Shown: positions 44,432 to 54,288 of the stretch, in pieces
Position numbering within the stretch: position 1 is the stretch's first letter
Layout: each line of letters opens with the position of its first letter
Assembly (NCBI RefSeq): GCF_027474845.2
Contig: NZ_CP107031.2
Span: 2,432,501 to 2,496,500, forward strand
Direction: 5' to 3'
DNA length: 64,000 nt
Origin: Maribacter aestuarii
Lineage (GTDB): Bacteria > Bacteroidota > Bacteroidia > Flavobacteriales > Flavobacteriaceae
Program-made: the position numbers and the translations under genes
Notes under the pieces: generated by a model
What the model was told of the DNA's origin: nothing
The model's input: the letters and a program-made list of their open reading frames with translations, nothing else
Databases searched by the model: none

Positions 44432-45691
44432 ATGTTCAATAAGGATCGCTGGAACGAAATATTGCAAGTGCTGACCACAAATTGGTTCAGGACCTTGCTC
44501 ACGGCATTTGGGGTTTTTTGGGGAATTTTTATTTTGATTATTCTTTTGGCGGCGGGCAAAGGACTTGAAAATGGTATTAGAGCGGATTTTGGGGATATTG
44601 CCACCAATACCATGTTCATGTGGACGAGAACTGCCTCAAAGGCATACAAAGGATTGCCTAAAGATCGGGAATTCACGTATAAAACAGGTGATGTCGTTGA
44701 TATTCTAGAAAACGTTGATGGACTTCGCTACGTTTCACCTAGAAATCAACTGGGAAATTTCAGAGGGACCAACAATGTGGTACGAGGCTTGAATACGGGA
44801 GCTTTTAGTGTGTATGGGGATTACCCAGAGATAATTAAGCAAGAACCTATGGACATTACCTCCGGACGTTTCTTAAACTACGGGGATATCAACGAAAAAC
44901 GTAAGGTGGCCGTCATAGGTATTGACGTCAAGTCCAGTTTGTACGATCAAGAAGAGCAATGCCTTGGTACCTACATCAAAATCAATGATGTGAATTTTAT
45001 GGTGGTCGGCACCTACAAGAAAACCAATGTTGACGGGGATAGTGAAAATGCTCAAAAGGAAATATATATTCCTTTTACCTCTTTTTCTCAGGCCTTTAAT
45101 CGTGGTGACAATGTTGGATGGATGGCGATTACTGCGGTGGATGAGGTGCCAATTACTAATATAAAGGACCAGATTTTTAATATCGTAAGAGAAAATCATA
45201 GGATACATCCTGATGATACAAGGGCCATAGGTCATTTTGACTTAAATGAGCAATTTCAAAGAGTGGTTAGTCTTTTTGGAGCCTTGAAATTGATAGCTTA
45301 TTTCGTCGGGATATGTGTGCTACTTTCTGGTATCATCGGGGTTAGTAATATTATGCTGATTGTCGTAAAGGAGCGTACAAAGGAAATTGGTATCAGGCGT
45401 GCCTTGGGCGAAGGGCCTTGGTCTATCAAAAAACAGATTTTAATGGAGTCCATATTCTTGACCATCATTTCGGGCATGAGCGGAATTGCATTCGGAGCAT
45501 TGGTCATCTATGGTATCAATTACTTATTGGATGTCAGTGGCCCGGTAATGATGTTCGTTAACCCGAGTGTAAATCTTGGAGTGGTGACAATCGCCTTGAT
45601 AATTTTGATAGTTTCAGGATTGTTTGCAGGATTTATACCGGCCAATAGTGCAATAAAAGTAAGGCCCATAGAGGCGTTGAGAACAGAATAA
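44432..45691 (+). CDS. MacB/FtsX-type ABC transporter permease 2
   Basis: This 419-residue protein has the same layout as the preceding gene: one helix, a periplasmic MacB core, and three helices with GVSNIMLIVVKERTKEIGIRRALGEGP. It starts 34 bases after permease 1. The two probably form a heterodimer. A notable difference is GE in place of GA after RRAL. Confidence 0.93.
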   Translation: MFNKDRWNEILQVLTTNWFRTLLTAFGVFWGIFILIILLAAGKGLENGIRADFGDIATNTMFMWTRTASKAYKGLPKDREFTYKTGDVVDILENVDGLRYVSPRNQLGNFRGTNNVVRGLNTGAFSVYGDYPEIIKQEPMDITSGRFLNYGDINEKRKVAVIGIDVKSSLYDQEEQCLGTYIKINDVNFMVVGTYKKTNVDGDSENAQKEIYIPFTSFSQAFNRGDNVGWMAITAVDEVPITNIKDQIFNIVRENHRIHPDDTRAIGHFDLNEQFQRVVSLFGALKLIAYFVGICVLLSGIIGVSNIMLIVVKERTKEIGIRRALGEGPWSIKKQILMESIFLTIISGMSGIAFGALVIYGINYLLDVSGPVMMFVNPSVNLGVVTIALIILIVSGLFAGFIPANSAIKVRPIEALRTE

Positions 45692-45731
45692 AAAAACAGA
45701 TTTAAAAAATATCAATCAATCACACTAGAAA

Positions 45732-46847
45732 ATGAAGAAAAAAGTAACCATTTTTATTTTGCTATTCATCGTAGTATCCTTCGGTGGGGCAATGTACTAT
45801 TTGTACCAAAAAAACGCAGAAGACCCTGTTGTATATGAGACCGAAACTCCCACGACCGAGACCATCGTAAAGAAGACGGTAGCAACGGGTAGTATCTTAC
45901 CATTGGAAGAGGTTTTGATAAAACCCAATATATCAGGGGTCATAGAAGAGATTTATGTTGAAGGAGGGGATTATGTAAAGTCTGGTGATTTGATTTGTCG
46001 CATAAAGGTTGTACCCAATTTGAATGCGTTAAATGATGCTAGAAATGCAATTGACGAAGCAAAGATTGGATTGGATGACCAGTTGCGTAATTTGGAACGC
46101 CAGAAAAACCTCTTTTCTAAAGGTGTAGTTTCTAAAGTGGATTTAGAACGGGCCCAGGTTGCTTATGATCAGGCAAAACAAGCCTATGGCGCCTCTAATA
46201 AAAGATATGACATTGTGAAAACCGGGACGACCAAAGGTTATGGAAATGAGGCAAACACACAAATCCGGGCCACGGTAAGCGGAATGGTACTAGAGGTTCC
46301 CGTAGAAGTAGGTAATCAAGTTATTGAGAGCAATACCTTTAATGAAGGCACCACTATTGCCACCATCGCAGATGTGGAAAAAATGATATTTGAAGGAAAG
46401 GTTGATGAGTCGGAAGTAGGAAAAATCAAAGAAAACCTTCCCTTAGAAATTACTGTTGGTGCTATTGAGAATGCCGTTTTTGATGCGGTGCTGGATTACA
46501 TTGCACCAAAAGGAAACGCTGAAAATGGTTCAATACAATTTGAAATAAAAGGTACGCTTAAAAAGCAGGATTCAGTTTTTATTCGTGCGGGATTAAGTGC
46601 GAATGCTTCAATCATCTTAGGGCGAGCGGATAGTGTTCTAGCACTTAAGGAGGCCTTGGTTCAGTTTGATGGAAAGACTAAAAAACCTTTTGTTGAGGTG
46701 GAAAACGGGGACCAACAATTTGAACGTCGGGATATTGAACTAGGAATAAGCGATGGTATCAACGTTGAAGTAAAATCCGGTATTTCCGAAGGGGACAAAA
46801 TAAAGGTCTGGAATGCAGTGAAGCCAGACGAGTTTGCACAGAACTAG
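45732..46847 (+). CDS. Efflux periplasmic adaptor 1 (HlyD/MacA type)
   Basis: This 371-residue adaptor has an N-terminal anchor helix, a lipoyl-like hairpin segment (IKPNISGVIEEIYVEGG), a coiled-coil of about 70 residues, and beta-barrel domains ending with FERRDIELGISDG. Adaptors of this type bridge the inner-membrane permeases to a TolC-like channel. It lies 40 bases after permease 2. It is clearly paralogous to the adaptor at 50178. Confidence 0.93.
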   Translation: MKKKVTIFILLFIVVSFGGAMYYLYQKNAEDPVVYETETPTTETIVKKTVATGSILPLEEVLIKPNISGVIEEIYVEGGDYVKSGDLICRIKVVPNLNALNDARNAIDEAKIGLDDQLRNLERQKNLFSKGVVSKVDLERAQVAYDQAKQAYGASNKRYDIVKTGTTKGYGNEANTQIRATVSGMVLEVPVEVGNQVIESNTFNEGTTIATIADVEKMIFEGKVDESEVGKIKENLPLEITVGAIENAVFDAVLDYIAPKGNAENGSIQFEIKGTLKKQDSVFIRAGLSANASIILGRADSVLALKEALVQFDGKTKKPFVEVENGDQQFERRDIELGISDGINVEVKSGISEGDKIKVWNAVKPDEFAQN

Positions 46848-46950
46848 TAAATCATAAAAAAATTAGTAAAACCTTGTAACATTTTAGTCATTTGACTGTC
46901 CTATCAGCGGAAAGTATGTTGCAGAGCTTACGACACAATAAAAAACCAAC

Positions 46951-47655
46951 ATGATAGAAATTAAAGATCTTCATAAATCATATAAAATGGGCAGTAATTC
47001 ACTGCACGTCTTAAAAGGAATAAATTTTACTGTTGAGGAAGGCGAACTAGTGGCCATAATGGGATCCTCAGGTTCTGGAAAATCAACACTGTTGAATATC
47101 TTGGGAATGTTGGATGAATTGGACGAAGGCTCTTACACGCTGGATGGTGTTCCTATCAAGAATCTTAACGAGACTAAGGCGGCCAATTACCGAAATAAGT
47201 TTTTAGGGTTCGTATTCCAGTCCTTCAACTTAATCAACTATAAGACAGCGATGGAAAATGTGGCGCTACCGTTGTACTATCAACGTATGCCTAGAAAACA
47301 AAGGGAAGAAAAATCACTTAAATATCTGGAGCAGGTAGGCTTAAGGGAATGGGCAGGCCACTTACCCAGTGAGCTTTCAGGTGGACAAAAACAAAGAGTT
47401 GCCATTGCAAGGGCCATGGCTGCTGAACCAAAAGTACTACTAGCGGATGAACCTACTGGAGCATTGGATAGTACGACTTCCTATGAAGTAATGGACCTCA
47501 TACAAAAAATTAACGACCAAGGCAATACGATTTTGATCGTAACCCACGAGGAGGACATTGCGAATATGTGCAAACGTATTGTGCATCTTAAGGATGGTAT
47601 TATTTTGGAGGACAAAACAATTAAACAGGTAAGGGCGGAGAAATATGTTCAGTAG
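46951..47655 (+). CDS. ABC transporter ATPase (MacB/LolD type)
   Basis: This 234-residue ATPase powers the MacB-type permeases. Walker A is GSSGSGKST (38-46), the signature is LSGGQKQRVAIARA, Walker B is VLLADEPTGALDS, and the H-loop is VTHEE. It is the only ATPase in the cluster. Its end overlaps the start of permease 3 by 11 bases. A TTTG at 46891-46894 with a poor -7 partner lies upstream, so a separate transcript start is possible but unproven. Confidence 0.95.
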   Translation: MIEIKDLHKSYKMGSNSLHVLKGINFTVEEGELVAIMGSSGSGKSTLLNILGMLDELDEGSYTLDGVPIKNLNETKAANYRNKFLGFVFQSFNLINYKTAMENVALPLYYQRMPRKQREEKSLKYLEQVGLREWAGHLPSELSGGQKQRVAIARAMAAEPKVLLADEPTGALDSTTSYEVMDLIQKINDQGNTILIVTHEEDIANMCKRIVHLKDGIILEDKTIKQVRAEKYVQ

Positions 47656-48874
47656 AGATAATTGGAAAGAGATTTTCGAGACTATTCAAAAGAACAAATT
47701 GCGTACGTTCTTATCGGGATTTACCGTTGCTTTGGGTATTCTCATATTCGTATCTCTCGTAGGTCTTACCAATGGTCTTCAGAACACTTTCAATAAATTT
47801 TTTAGTGATGATAGTAGCAATACATTCTTCCTGTTTCCGGGTAGAACCTCAATTCCGTACAAGGGGTATAAGTCCGGCCGTCAAATAGAATTCGACAATA
47901 GCGATTTGGAGGATATTGAGAAAAACTTTACCCTATTGACTGATTACGTCTCACCGAGAATAGATAGGAGCGGTTTGGTCAAGTATAAGAATGAGTCCAA
48001 CAATTATACTACTAGGGCCGTAAGCGAGTCTTACCAATTTGCGGAGAAAACGATTATGATGAAAGGTCGTTATCTCAACAAAGAAGACATTAAAAATAAA
48101 ACCAAATACGCGGTAATAGGCAGGCTCGTGGAACGCGATCTGTTCGGTCAAGAGGATGCCATCGGAGCCTATATAGATATTACAGGTAGTGTTTTTAAGG
48201 TCATAGGCGTTTTTCAGGATGAGGCTGGGGATGACGAAGAAAGACGCATATACATACCGTATACGACAAGACAGCTTATAGAAAAGAATACGGATAAGGT
48301 AAATCAGATTGTGGTAGGGTTTAATCCTGAAATTGGGTATGCGGGAGCGATGGCTTTTGACAAAAGTTTGGACCGTTTTTTGAGGGAGAAAAAATTTATT
48401 AGCCCAGATGATCAGAACGGGATTTACATAAGAAATGTTGCCGATCAGTTAAAACAGAATCAGCAATTTGCCGGGGTGCTGGCCTATATTGGTGGATTCA
48501 TTGCGTTCGGGACTATCTTGGCAGGAATCATCGGTATTAGTAATATCATGGTATTCGTGGTCAAGGAACGAACTAAAGAATTGGGAATACGGAAAGCTTT
48601 GGGTGCAACTCCAAAATCCGTTATTGGTTCAATACTCTTAGAATCGGTTTTTATAACTACAATCTCAGGAATTTTTGGAATGATTGTAGGTATTGCCATT
48701 ATTGGCTCCCTAGGAAAAAAATTGGAAGATTTTTTCATTACGGATCCTTACATAAATCTTGGTCTGGCAGTTTTCGCTACGGTCATACTTATAGTTTTTG
48801 GTGCCATAGCTGGATACATACCGGCCAGGAGAGCTGCCAGAATAAAACCTATTGTTGCACTAAGAGACGAATGA
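47645..48874 (+). CDS. MacB/FtsX-type ABC transporter permease 3
   Basis: This 409-residue permease has the MacB core and the C-terminal signature GISNIMVFVVKERTKELGIRKALGATP. Its start lies inside the end of the ATPase gene, so the two are translationally coupled. It is followed after one base by permease 4. Confidence 0.94.
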   Translation: MFSRDNWKEIFETIQKNKLRTFLSGFTVALGILIFVSLVGLTNGLQNTFNKFFSDDSSNTFFLFPGRTSIPYKGYKSGRQIEFDNSDLEDIEKNFTLLTDYVSPRIDRSGLVKYKNESNNYTTRAVSESYQFAEKTIMMKGRYLNKEDIKNKTKYAVIGRLVERDLFGQEDAIGAYIDITGSVFKVIGVFQDEAGDDEERRIYIPYTTRQLIEKNTDKVNQIVVGFNPEIGYAGAMAFDKSLDRFLREKKFISPDDQNGIYIRNVADQLKQNQQFAGVLAYIGGFIAFGTILAGIIGISNIMVFVVKERTKELGIRKALGATPKSVIGSILLESVFITTISGIFGMIVGIAIIGSLGKKLEDFFITDPYINLGLAVFATVILIVFGAIAGYIPARRAARIKPIVALRDE

Positions 48875-48875
48875 T

Positions 48876-50138
48876 ATGAAGTTTATTTTTGATAGAAATA
48901 CATGGCAGGAGATTTTTGGTTCTATAAGCAAGAACAAGACGCGGACCATCATAACAATGATAGGGGTTTTGTGGGGTATTTTTGTTTATATAGGACTCTC
49001 AGGGGCCGCACAAGGAATGGATAATGGTTTTGACAAGGTTTTTAAAACCGTTTCCATGAACAGTATGTTCGTATGGGGGCAAAGTACCAGCAAACCCTAC
49101 GACGGTTATAAAACAGGAAGAGAAATGCAGTTAAAGTTAGGTGATGTCACCAAGTTGCAGAATAGAATTCCTGAAATACAATATATAGCTCCACGTATAG
49201 ATATGGGAGGTTTTGGTACAGATCCAGTTTATACCGTGAGAGGTCAAAAATCTGGAACATATCCGGTAAACGGAGACTTTCCCGTATATACGAAGATTGC
49301 CACAAAAAAAATCTTTGATGGGGGCAGGTTCATCAACGATGAGGATATAGAGCAAGCTAGAAAAGTATGTGTTATAGGTGAGCGAAATCTACAGGAGCTC
49401 TTTGAAAAGGATGAAAATCCTATCGGACAATACATTCGAATAGGCAATGTATATTTTCAGGTAATTGGTGTCCATAAGTTAGCGCAAGGGGTAAGCTTTG
49501 ATAACGATACTGCGATTTTTATCCCCTTTTCTACTTTTAGAAAGTTATACAATACCGGTGACGATGTAGGCTATTTGTGTATTGCAGCTTATGACGATGT
49601 GGATGTTGTTCAGGTTGAAAAGGACGTTAAGGCGTTGCTTAAAAATATTCATAGGGTGGATCCTGAAGACGAAAGGGCTTTTGGATCGTTCAACTTGGGT
49701 GAGATGTTTACCAAAGTGTCCGGCTTCGCCAAAGGACTAACTTTTTTATCGCTCATTGTAGGTATCGCTACAATTTTGGCTGGTGTCATTGGTATTGGTA
49801 ATATTCTGTTGATATCGGTCAAAGAAAGAACTAAAGAACTGGGTGTAAGAAGGGCTTTAGGAGCAACCCCAAGTGAAGTTCGCAACCAAATTATTTTAGA
49901 ATCTGTTTTCCTAACCATCTTGGCAGGTATTATGGGTATAATTTTGGGGGCGGGCGTTCTATCGCTTATCAACAATTTGACAAAGGATATTGACTTTCCC
50001 TATACGAATCCTACAGTACCGATTCCCTATGTCTTAGGAGCCTTGGCCATAATGGTGATTTTGGGAACCCTTATCGGGCTGATACCTGCGCAACGTGCCG
50101 TGAGTATAAGGCCTATAGACGCTTTACGAGAAGAATAA
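48876..50138 (+). CDS. MacB/FtsX-type ABC transporter permease 4
   Basis: This 420-residue permease has the signature GIGNILLISVKERTKELGVRRALGATP in the last third and the usual single N-terminal helix. It is probably the heterodimer partner of permease 3, from which it is separated by one base. Adaptor 2 follows after 39 bases. Confidence 0.94.
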   Translation: MKFIFDRNTWQEIFGSISKNKTRTIITMIGVLWGIFVYIGLSGAAQGMDNGFDKVFKTVSMNSMFVWGQSTSKPYDGYKTGREMQLKLGDVTKLQNRIPEIQYIAPRIDMGGFGTDPVYTVRGQKSGTYPVNGDFPVYTKIATKKIFDGGRFINDEDIEQARKVCVIGERNLQELFEKDENPIGQYIRIGNVYFQVIGVHKLAQGVSFDNDTAIFIPFSTFRKLYNTGDDVGYLCIAAYDDVDVVQVEKDVKALLKNIHRVDPEDERAFGSFNLGEMFTKVSGFAKGLTFLSLIVGIATILAGVIGIGNILLISVKERTKELGVRRALGATPSEVRNQIILESVFLTILAGIMGIILGAGVLSLINNLTKDIDFPYTNPTVPIPYVLGALAIMVILGTLIGLIPAQRAVSIRPIDALREE

Positions 50139-50177
50139 CAAACAAACCAATACATAACTAATACAAATACACTAGAA

Positions 50178-51323
50178 ATGAACAAAATCGTAAAATACAT
50201 ATTAATAGGGCTTTTAGTACTAGGAGCATTGTGGGCCGCTGTATTTTTTATAAAATCCAACAGTAAATCATCCATTACGTATGAAACTCATAAGCCATTC
50301 ATTTCAAATATTGAAAAGAAGACTGTTGCTACCGGTAAAGTGGTTCCCGAAGATGAGGTTGAGATAAAACCTCAGATTTCTGGTATCATAGAAAAAATAT
50401 ACATGGAAGAAGGATCTAAGGTTAAAGCCGGTGATCTCATCGCCGTGATAAAAGTGGTTCCCAATGATCAATCCTTGAATCAAGCTCAAGGTAGGGTTAG
50501 TAATGCTCGGATTGCTTTGAATAATATTAAGATAGAATACAACAGAAACAAAGCACTTTTTGACAAAGGGGTCATTTCAAGTCAGGATTTCAACAACCTG
50601 CAGTTGCAGTACGATCAGGCCGTACAGGAGTTGAAGAACGCACAGGCAGATTATCAAATTATCAGGGTCGGTTCCGCGGGTGGCTCGTCCTCGGCGAACA
50701 CGAACATTCGCGCTACGGTCGATGGTACTATTTTGGAAATACCCGTAGAGGAAGGAGACCAGGTCATTCAAAGCAACAACTTTAACGATGGTACGACCAT
50801 TGCTACTATTGCTGACCTTGGGAAAATGATTTTTGAAGGTAAAGTGGATGAAGGAGAAGTGGGTAAACTAACCGTAGGTACACCCTTAAAAATAAGCCTA
50901 GGAGCCGTTGAAGATAAAGAGTTGGATGCCAGGTTACGTTTCATTGCGCCTAAGGGCATAGAAGAAACGGGTGCAGTTCAGTTTAAGATTGAAGGGGATG
51001 TGGAAATCAACGATAGTATTTTCATCAGGGCTGGCTATAGTGCAAATGCTTCTATGATTTTGGAAAAAAAGGATAGTGTACTTGTGATATCAGAGGCCTT
51101 GCTGCAGTTCGATAAAAAAACGGACAAGCCTTATGTTGAGATTGCCTTAGGTTCACCTGAGGAACAGAAATTTGAGCGTAGAGATGTAGAAATTGGAATA
51201 TCCGACGGAGTTAATGTTGAGATCATTTCAGGCCTTACTGAGGACGACTTGGTAAAACAATGGAATAAAACGGAGCCCATAAAACAAGGGGATGAGGAAG
51301 AGGAAGGCGAAACTGAAGAGTAA
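50178..51323 (+). CDS. Efflux periplasmic adaptor 2 (HlyD/MacA type)
   Basis: This 381-residue adaptor mirrors adaptor 1 across its length (IKPQISGIIEKIYMEEG; coiled coil; FERRDVEIGISDGVNVE), with a more acidic C-terminal tail rich in Glu. The duplicate pair suggests a block duplication of permease-permease-adaptor. It precedes the TolC-type gene by 35 bases. Confidence 0.93.
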   Translation: MNKIVKYILIGLLVLGALWAAVFFIKSNSKSSITYETHKPFISNIEKKTVATGKVVPEDEVEIKPQISGIIEKIYMEEGSKVKAGDLIAVIKVVPNDQSLNQAQGRVSNARIALNNIKIEYNRNKALFDKGVISSQDFNNLQLQYDQAVQELKNAQADYQIIRVGSAGGSSSANTNIRATVDGTILEIPVEEGDQVIQSNNFNDGTTIATIADLGKMIFEGKVDEGEVGKLTVGTPLKISLGAVEDKELDARLRFIAPKGIEETGAVQFKIEGDVEINDSIFIRAGYSANASMILEKKDSVLVISEALLQFDKKTDKPYVEIALGSPEEQKFERRDVEIGISDGVNVEIISGLTEDDLVKQWNKTEPIKQGDEEEEGETEE

Positions 51324-51358
51324 AATCATCAATCAAATAATAATCAAAAAATCATCAA

Positions 51359-52708
51359 ATGAAATTTAAACTAACCATTATATTGCTGCTGTTTGTGGTC
51401 GCATCGACCTTGGCGCAAAATAAAAAATGGACCTTGGAAGAATGTATCGCCTACGCAGAAGAGAACAATATCTCTATAGCACAGTTTGAGTTGGACTTAG
51501 AAAATGCAAAACTAGATGAATCCGATGCTTTTGGAAATTTTTTACCGGATGCTAACGCCCAAATTAGTACATCGGCCAGTACAGGTCTTTCATTTGACCC
51601 GACTACCCAAGAACCCGTTACGACAACTATTCTTACAGGTAATGGTAACCTAACCTCAACGGTAAATTTATTCAATGGGATGCGAAATATCAATCGTCTT
51701 AGGCGAGCGAAAATGAATGCACTTGCCAACCAATACCGATTGGATGACTTGAAGGATGATATTCGTTTGAACGTTGCCAATGCCTATTTGAGTATTATCT
51801 CTAACAAAGAGACACTGGTTACTCAAAAAGCTCAATATGCAGCAACAGAGCAAGACTTGAAGAGAACTGCTGAGTTGGTCGAAGCGGGGGTTTTACCCCA
51901 GGGTGATTTGTTGGATATTGAGGCAACAGCAGCTGGGCAAGAACAACAAATCGTAAATACGGAAAATTTGGTTTTGATTTCTCGAATCAATTTAGCGCAA
52001 TTACTTCAAATCACCGATTACGAGAATTTTGATGTAGCTGACGTTGATTTGGAAGTGCCTCCTTCGGAGGTTATGAATAGGTCTCCAAAGGAAATTTTTG
52101 CCGCTGCCCTTGCTTTTCGAAACGATATCAAATTAGCAGAAAGTAATGTAGAGCTTGCTGAACAGGATTTGAAAATTTCAAAAGGAGCGCTTCTGCCTAC
52201 ACTTGGAGCTTTCTTTAATTACAATACTAGGTATTCGGATCAGGAAAGATTCAACAATATTACTGGAATGTTGGAAAGAGAAAGTTTTGTTGACCAATTG
52301 TGGTTGAACGATGGAATTTCATACGGAGTGCAACTGAACGTACCCATATTCAATCGTTTTGCGAACAGAAACAATATCAGACGTTCCGAAATTAATATAC
52401 AACAAGCACAACTACAGCTTGAACAAAATAAGTTATCACTTGAAACGGATATCAATCAGGCCTATGTCAATGTCATCAATTTGGCTAAGGCTTATGAGGC
52501 CGCACAAAAAACATTGGAAGCAAGGCGTTTAGCCTATGAGTATTCAAGGGAGAGGTATGAAGTTGGCCTATTGAACGCTTTTGATTTCAATCAAGTACAG
52601 GCACAGGTAGATAACGCTGAAGCAACTGTTGTGCGTACTAAATATGATTATATCTTCAATTTGAAAGTATTAGAGTTCTACTTTGGACTTCCTATAGTTT
52701 TAAATTAA
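51359..52708 (+). CDS. TolC-family outer-membrane efflux channel
   Basis: This 449-residue protein has a signal peptide (ends near STLAQ) and the two repeats of the outer-membrane efflux protein family, with long helical stretches such as the one starting ESNVELAEQDLKISKG and ending AYEAAQKTLEARRLAYEYSRERYEVGL. It gives the exit duct for the pump. It is the last gene in the cluster, which ends at the terminator at 52726. Confidence 0.95.
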   Translation: MKFKLTIILLLFVVASTLAQNKKWTLEECIAYAEENNISIAQFELDLENAKLDESDAFGNFLPDANAQISTSASTGLSFDPTTQEPVTTTILTGNGNLTSTVNLFNGMRNINRLRRAKMNALANQYRLDDLKDDIRLNVANAYLSIISNKETLVTQKAQYAATEQDLKRTAELVEAGVLPQGDLLDIEATAAGQEQQIVNTENLVLISRINLAQLLQITDYENFDVADVDLEVPPSEVMNRSPKEIFAAALAFRNDIKLAESNVELAEQDLKISKGALLPTLGAFFNYNTRYSDQERFNNITGMLERESFVDQLWLNDGISYGVQLNVPIFNRFANRNNIRRSEINIQQAQLQLEQNKLSLETDINQAYVNVINLAKAYEAAQKTLEARRLAYEYSRERYEVGLLNAFDFNQVQAQVDNAEATVVRTKYDYIFNLKVLEFYFGLPIVLN

Positions 52709-52725
52709 GCTAACTCAATTATTTT

Positions 52726-52758
52726 GAAAGCCCACAGGTAAAACTAGTGGGCTTTCTC
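52726..52758 (+). terminator. Intrinsic terminator of the efflux cluster
   Basis: GAAAGCCCAC at 52726-52735 pairs perfectly with GTGGGCTTTC at 52747-52756 around an 11-base loop. The trailing T run is short and interrupted. Confidence 0.78.
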
Positions 52759-52783
52759 ATTTTAAGACGATTCGATAACTTTG
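52753..52783 (+). promoter_or_regulatory. Candidate promoter of tsaB
   Basis: TAACTTTG at 52776-52783 matches TAnnTTTG; TTTC at 52753-52756 lies 19 bases upstream, overlapping the terminator stem. The -7 element ends only four bases before the ATG at 52788, so the transcript would be nearly or fully leaderless. Confidence 0.5.
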
Positions 52784-52787
52784 AACT

Positions 52788-53466
52788 ATGGGATTGATTT
52801 TAAATTTAGAAACGGCTACGACCAACTGCTCCGTGAGTTTAGCTAGAGATGGAGTAATTTTGGCTTTGAAAGAACAGAATACACCTAATTATTCCCATTC
52901 CGAACAATTACATGTTTTTATAGAGAAATGCCTAGACGAAGCAGATTGTAGTTTAAATGAATTGAATGCCATAGCCGTTAGTAAAGGCCCTGGTTCTTAT
53001 ACCGGTCTGCGTATAGGGGTATCTGCTGCGAAGGGACTCTGTTTTTCGTTAGGCATTCCACTAATTGCTATCGCAACGCTCAAAAGTATGGCCTCCCAAA
53101 TAGATGCTTCCGCGGGTGAACATATAATCCCTGTCCTGGATGCAAGACGTATGGAAGTATATGCTGCAGTTTTTGATTCCAACTTAAATGAGGTAAGGGG
53201 TACAGAAGCCCAAATAATTGACGAGGAGTCATTTGAAGCTTATTCCCAAAATAAACGAACTTATATCGTGGGAAGCGGAGCGGAAAAAGATCAAGCAGGC
53301 CTTGGACCGACCCAATTTTTTATTCAAAACTGATGTTATTCCTTCGGCAAAGGAAATGGCGTTGCTATCTCAAATCAAGTTCGCGCAAAAAGAGTTTGAG
53401 GATGTGGCTTATTTTGAACCCTATTATTTAAAGGATTTTATACTCCAAAAGAAAAAAACTATTTGA
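52788..53466 (+). CDS. tsaB: tRNA threonylcarbamoyladenosine protein TsaB, frame broken by a +1 insertion
   Basis: TsaB partners TsaD and TsaE to make t6A37 on tRNAs that read ANN codons. The N-terminal ASKHA fold is clear (LETATTNCSVSLARDG, then KGPGSYTGLRIG). The first frame is normal to residue 166 and then goes out of register to a stop at 53333. The next frame continues with IKQALDRPNF and the family's C-terminal FEDVAYFEPYYLKDF, ending at 53466. The switch falls in a five-A run at 53284-53288; four A would give a normal 225-residue protein. TsaB is essential in most bacteria, so error or recoding is more likely than true loss. Confidence 0.9.
53283..53289 (+). other. Frameshift point in tsaB (A5 where A4 is expected)
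   Basis: The bases read G, five A, G, then ATC. Upstream frame gives GSGAEK; downstream frame gives IKQALD. Removing one A restores a single reading frame. Confidence 0.88.
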
Positions 53467-53469
53467 GTT

Positions 53470-54195
53470 TTAACTTTGAATTATCTGCTGCGGTGAATTT
53501 TCGTTTCTTTTTAGAGCATTGTAATAGTCCAATATACGAATGACATCTTCTTCTTTCTTCAAATTCAAATTATTTTTGGAAATAAAATAAGTAAGTATAT
53601 TCTCGTATTTCGAATCAAGATTTTTTAAAACGGCTGACTTGTTAAGCACTATTCGCGATGCTGGCTGACCTTCAGTTTTGATGTAGTATGAGGACACATC
53701 ATAGTAGTAGCCGTCCTTTCTTTGCTGAAAAGTATAATCGCTAAGTTTTAGTTTTTTATTTGGCCTCAATAATAATTGAACATTTCCCTCATTTAATGGA
53801 TTAAAATAGCCAAGTTTTTTGTTATTCGTTATTTCATTTAAATACTCCTCAACTACAAATCTTTTTCCATTAAACTCAGCGGATACATATGGTCTTCTTA
53901 AAAGCTCTTTTACGATACCGTCTTCATTTTTAAACTCAATAACATGCTCAGCTGCATTGTATCGCATTTTAGCCACAAATCCCAGTTCACCATGAATTGT
54001 TGTTTTTCCATCGAAATATTCATCCTCCAAGAACGGAGAATCTAAAATTACAACATCATAAGGACCGCTTCCATCAAAAGTACCGCTAATATTCAAAGCG
54101 AAGGAAGAAGGTAGAATGTCAATGGAAGATGGCGAAGCCATCTGGCAGAATGCTAAACTAGAGCTCAGTAAAAGAAATACAACTATTCGTGTCAT
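53470..54195 (-). CDS. Secreted protein of unrecognised family, paralogue A
   Basis: This 241-residue protein has a signal peptide ending near AFCQ and no further membrane helix. I do not recognise the family. Shared landmarks with the neighbouring gene are MRYNA, ELLRR, GYFNPLNEG, DVSSYYIK, and a C-terminal NLKKEEDVIRILDYYNAL. The pattern suggests a mostly beta N-terminal part and a helical C-terminal tail. It is convergent with tsaB, with 3 bases between stops, and 93 bases from its paralogue. Function unknown. Confidence 0.78.
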   Translation of the reverse strand: MTRIVVFLLLSSSLAFCQMASPSSIDILPSSFALNISGTFDGSGPYDVVILDSPFLEDEYFDGKTTIHGELGFVAKMRYNAAEHVIEFKNEDGIVKELLRRPYVSAEFNGKRFVVEEYLNEITNNKKLGYFNPLNEGNVQLLLRPNKKLKLSDYTFQQRKDGYYYDVSSYYIKTEGQPASRIVLNKSAVLKNLDSKYENILTYFISKNNLNLKKEEDVIRILDYYNALKRNENSPQQIIQS

Positions 54196-54288
54196 AGGAA
54201 GAAGATTTTATTAATACCATTTTCTACCTTATGCGCTACAAAAATCATTCCAATAATTTGATATTCAAATGTTCTTAGGGAGTGGGTA

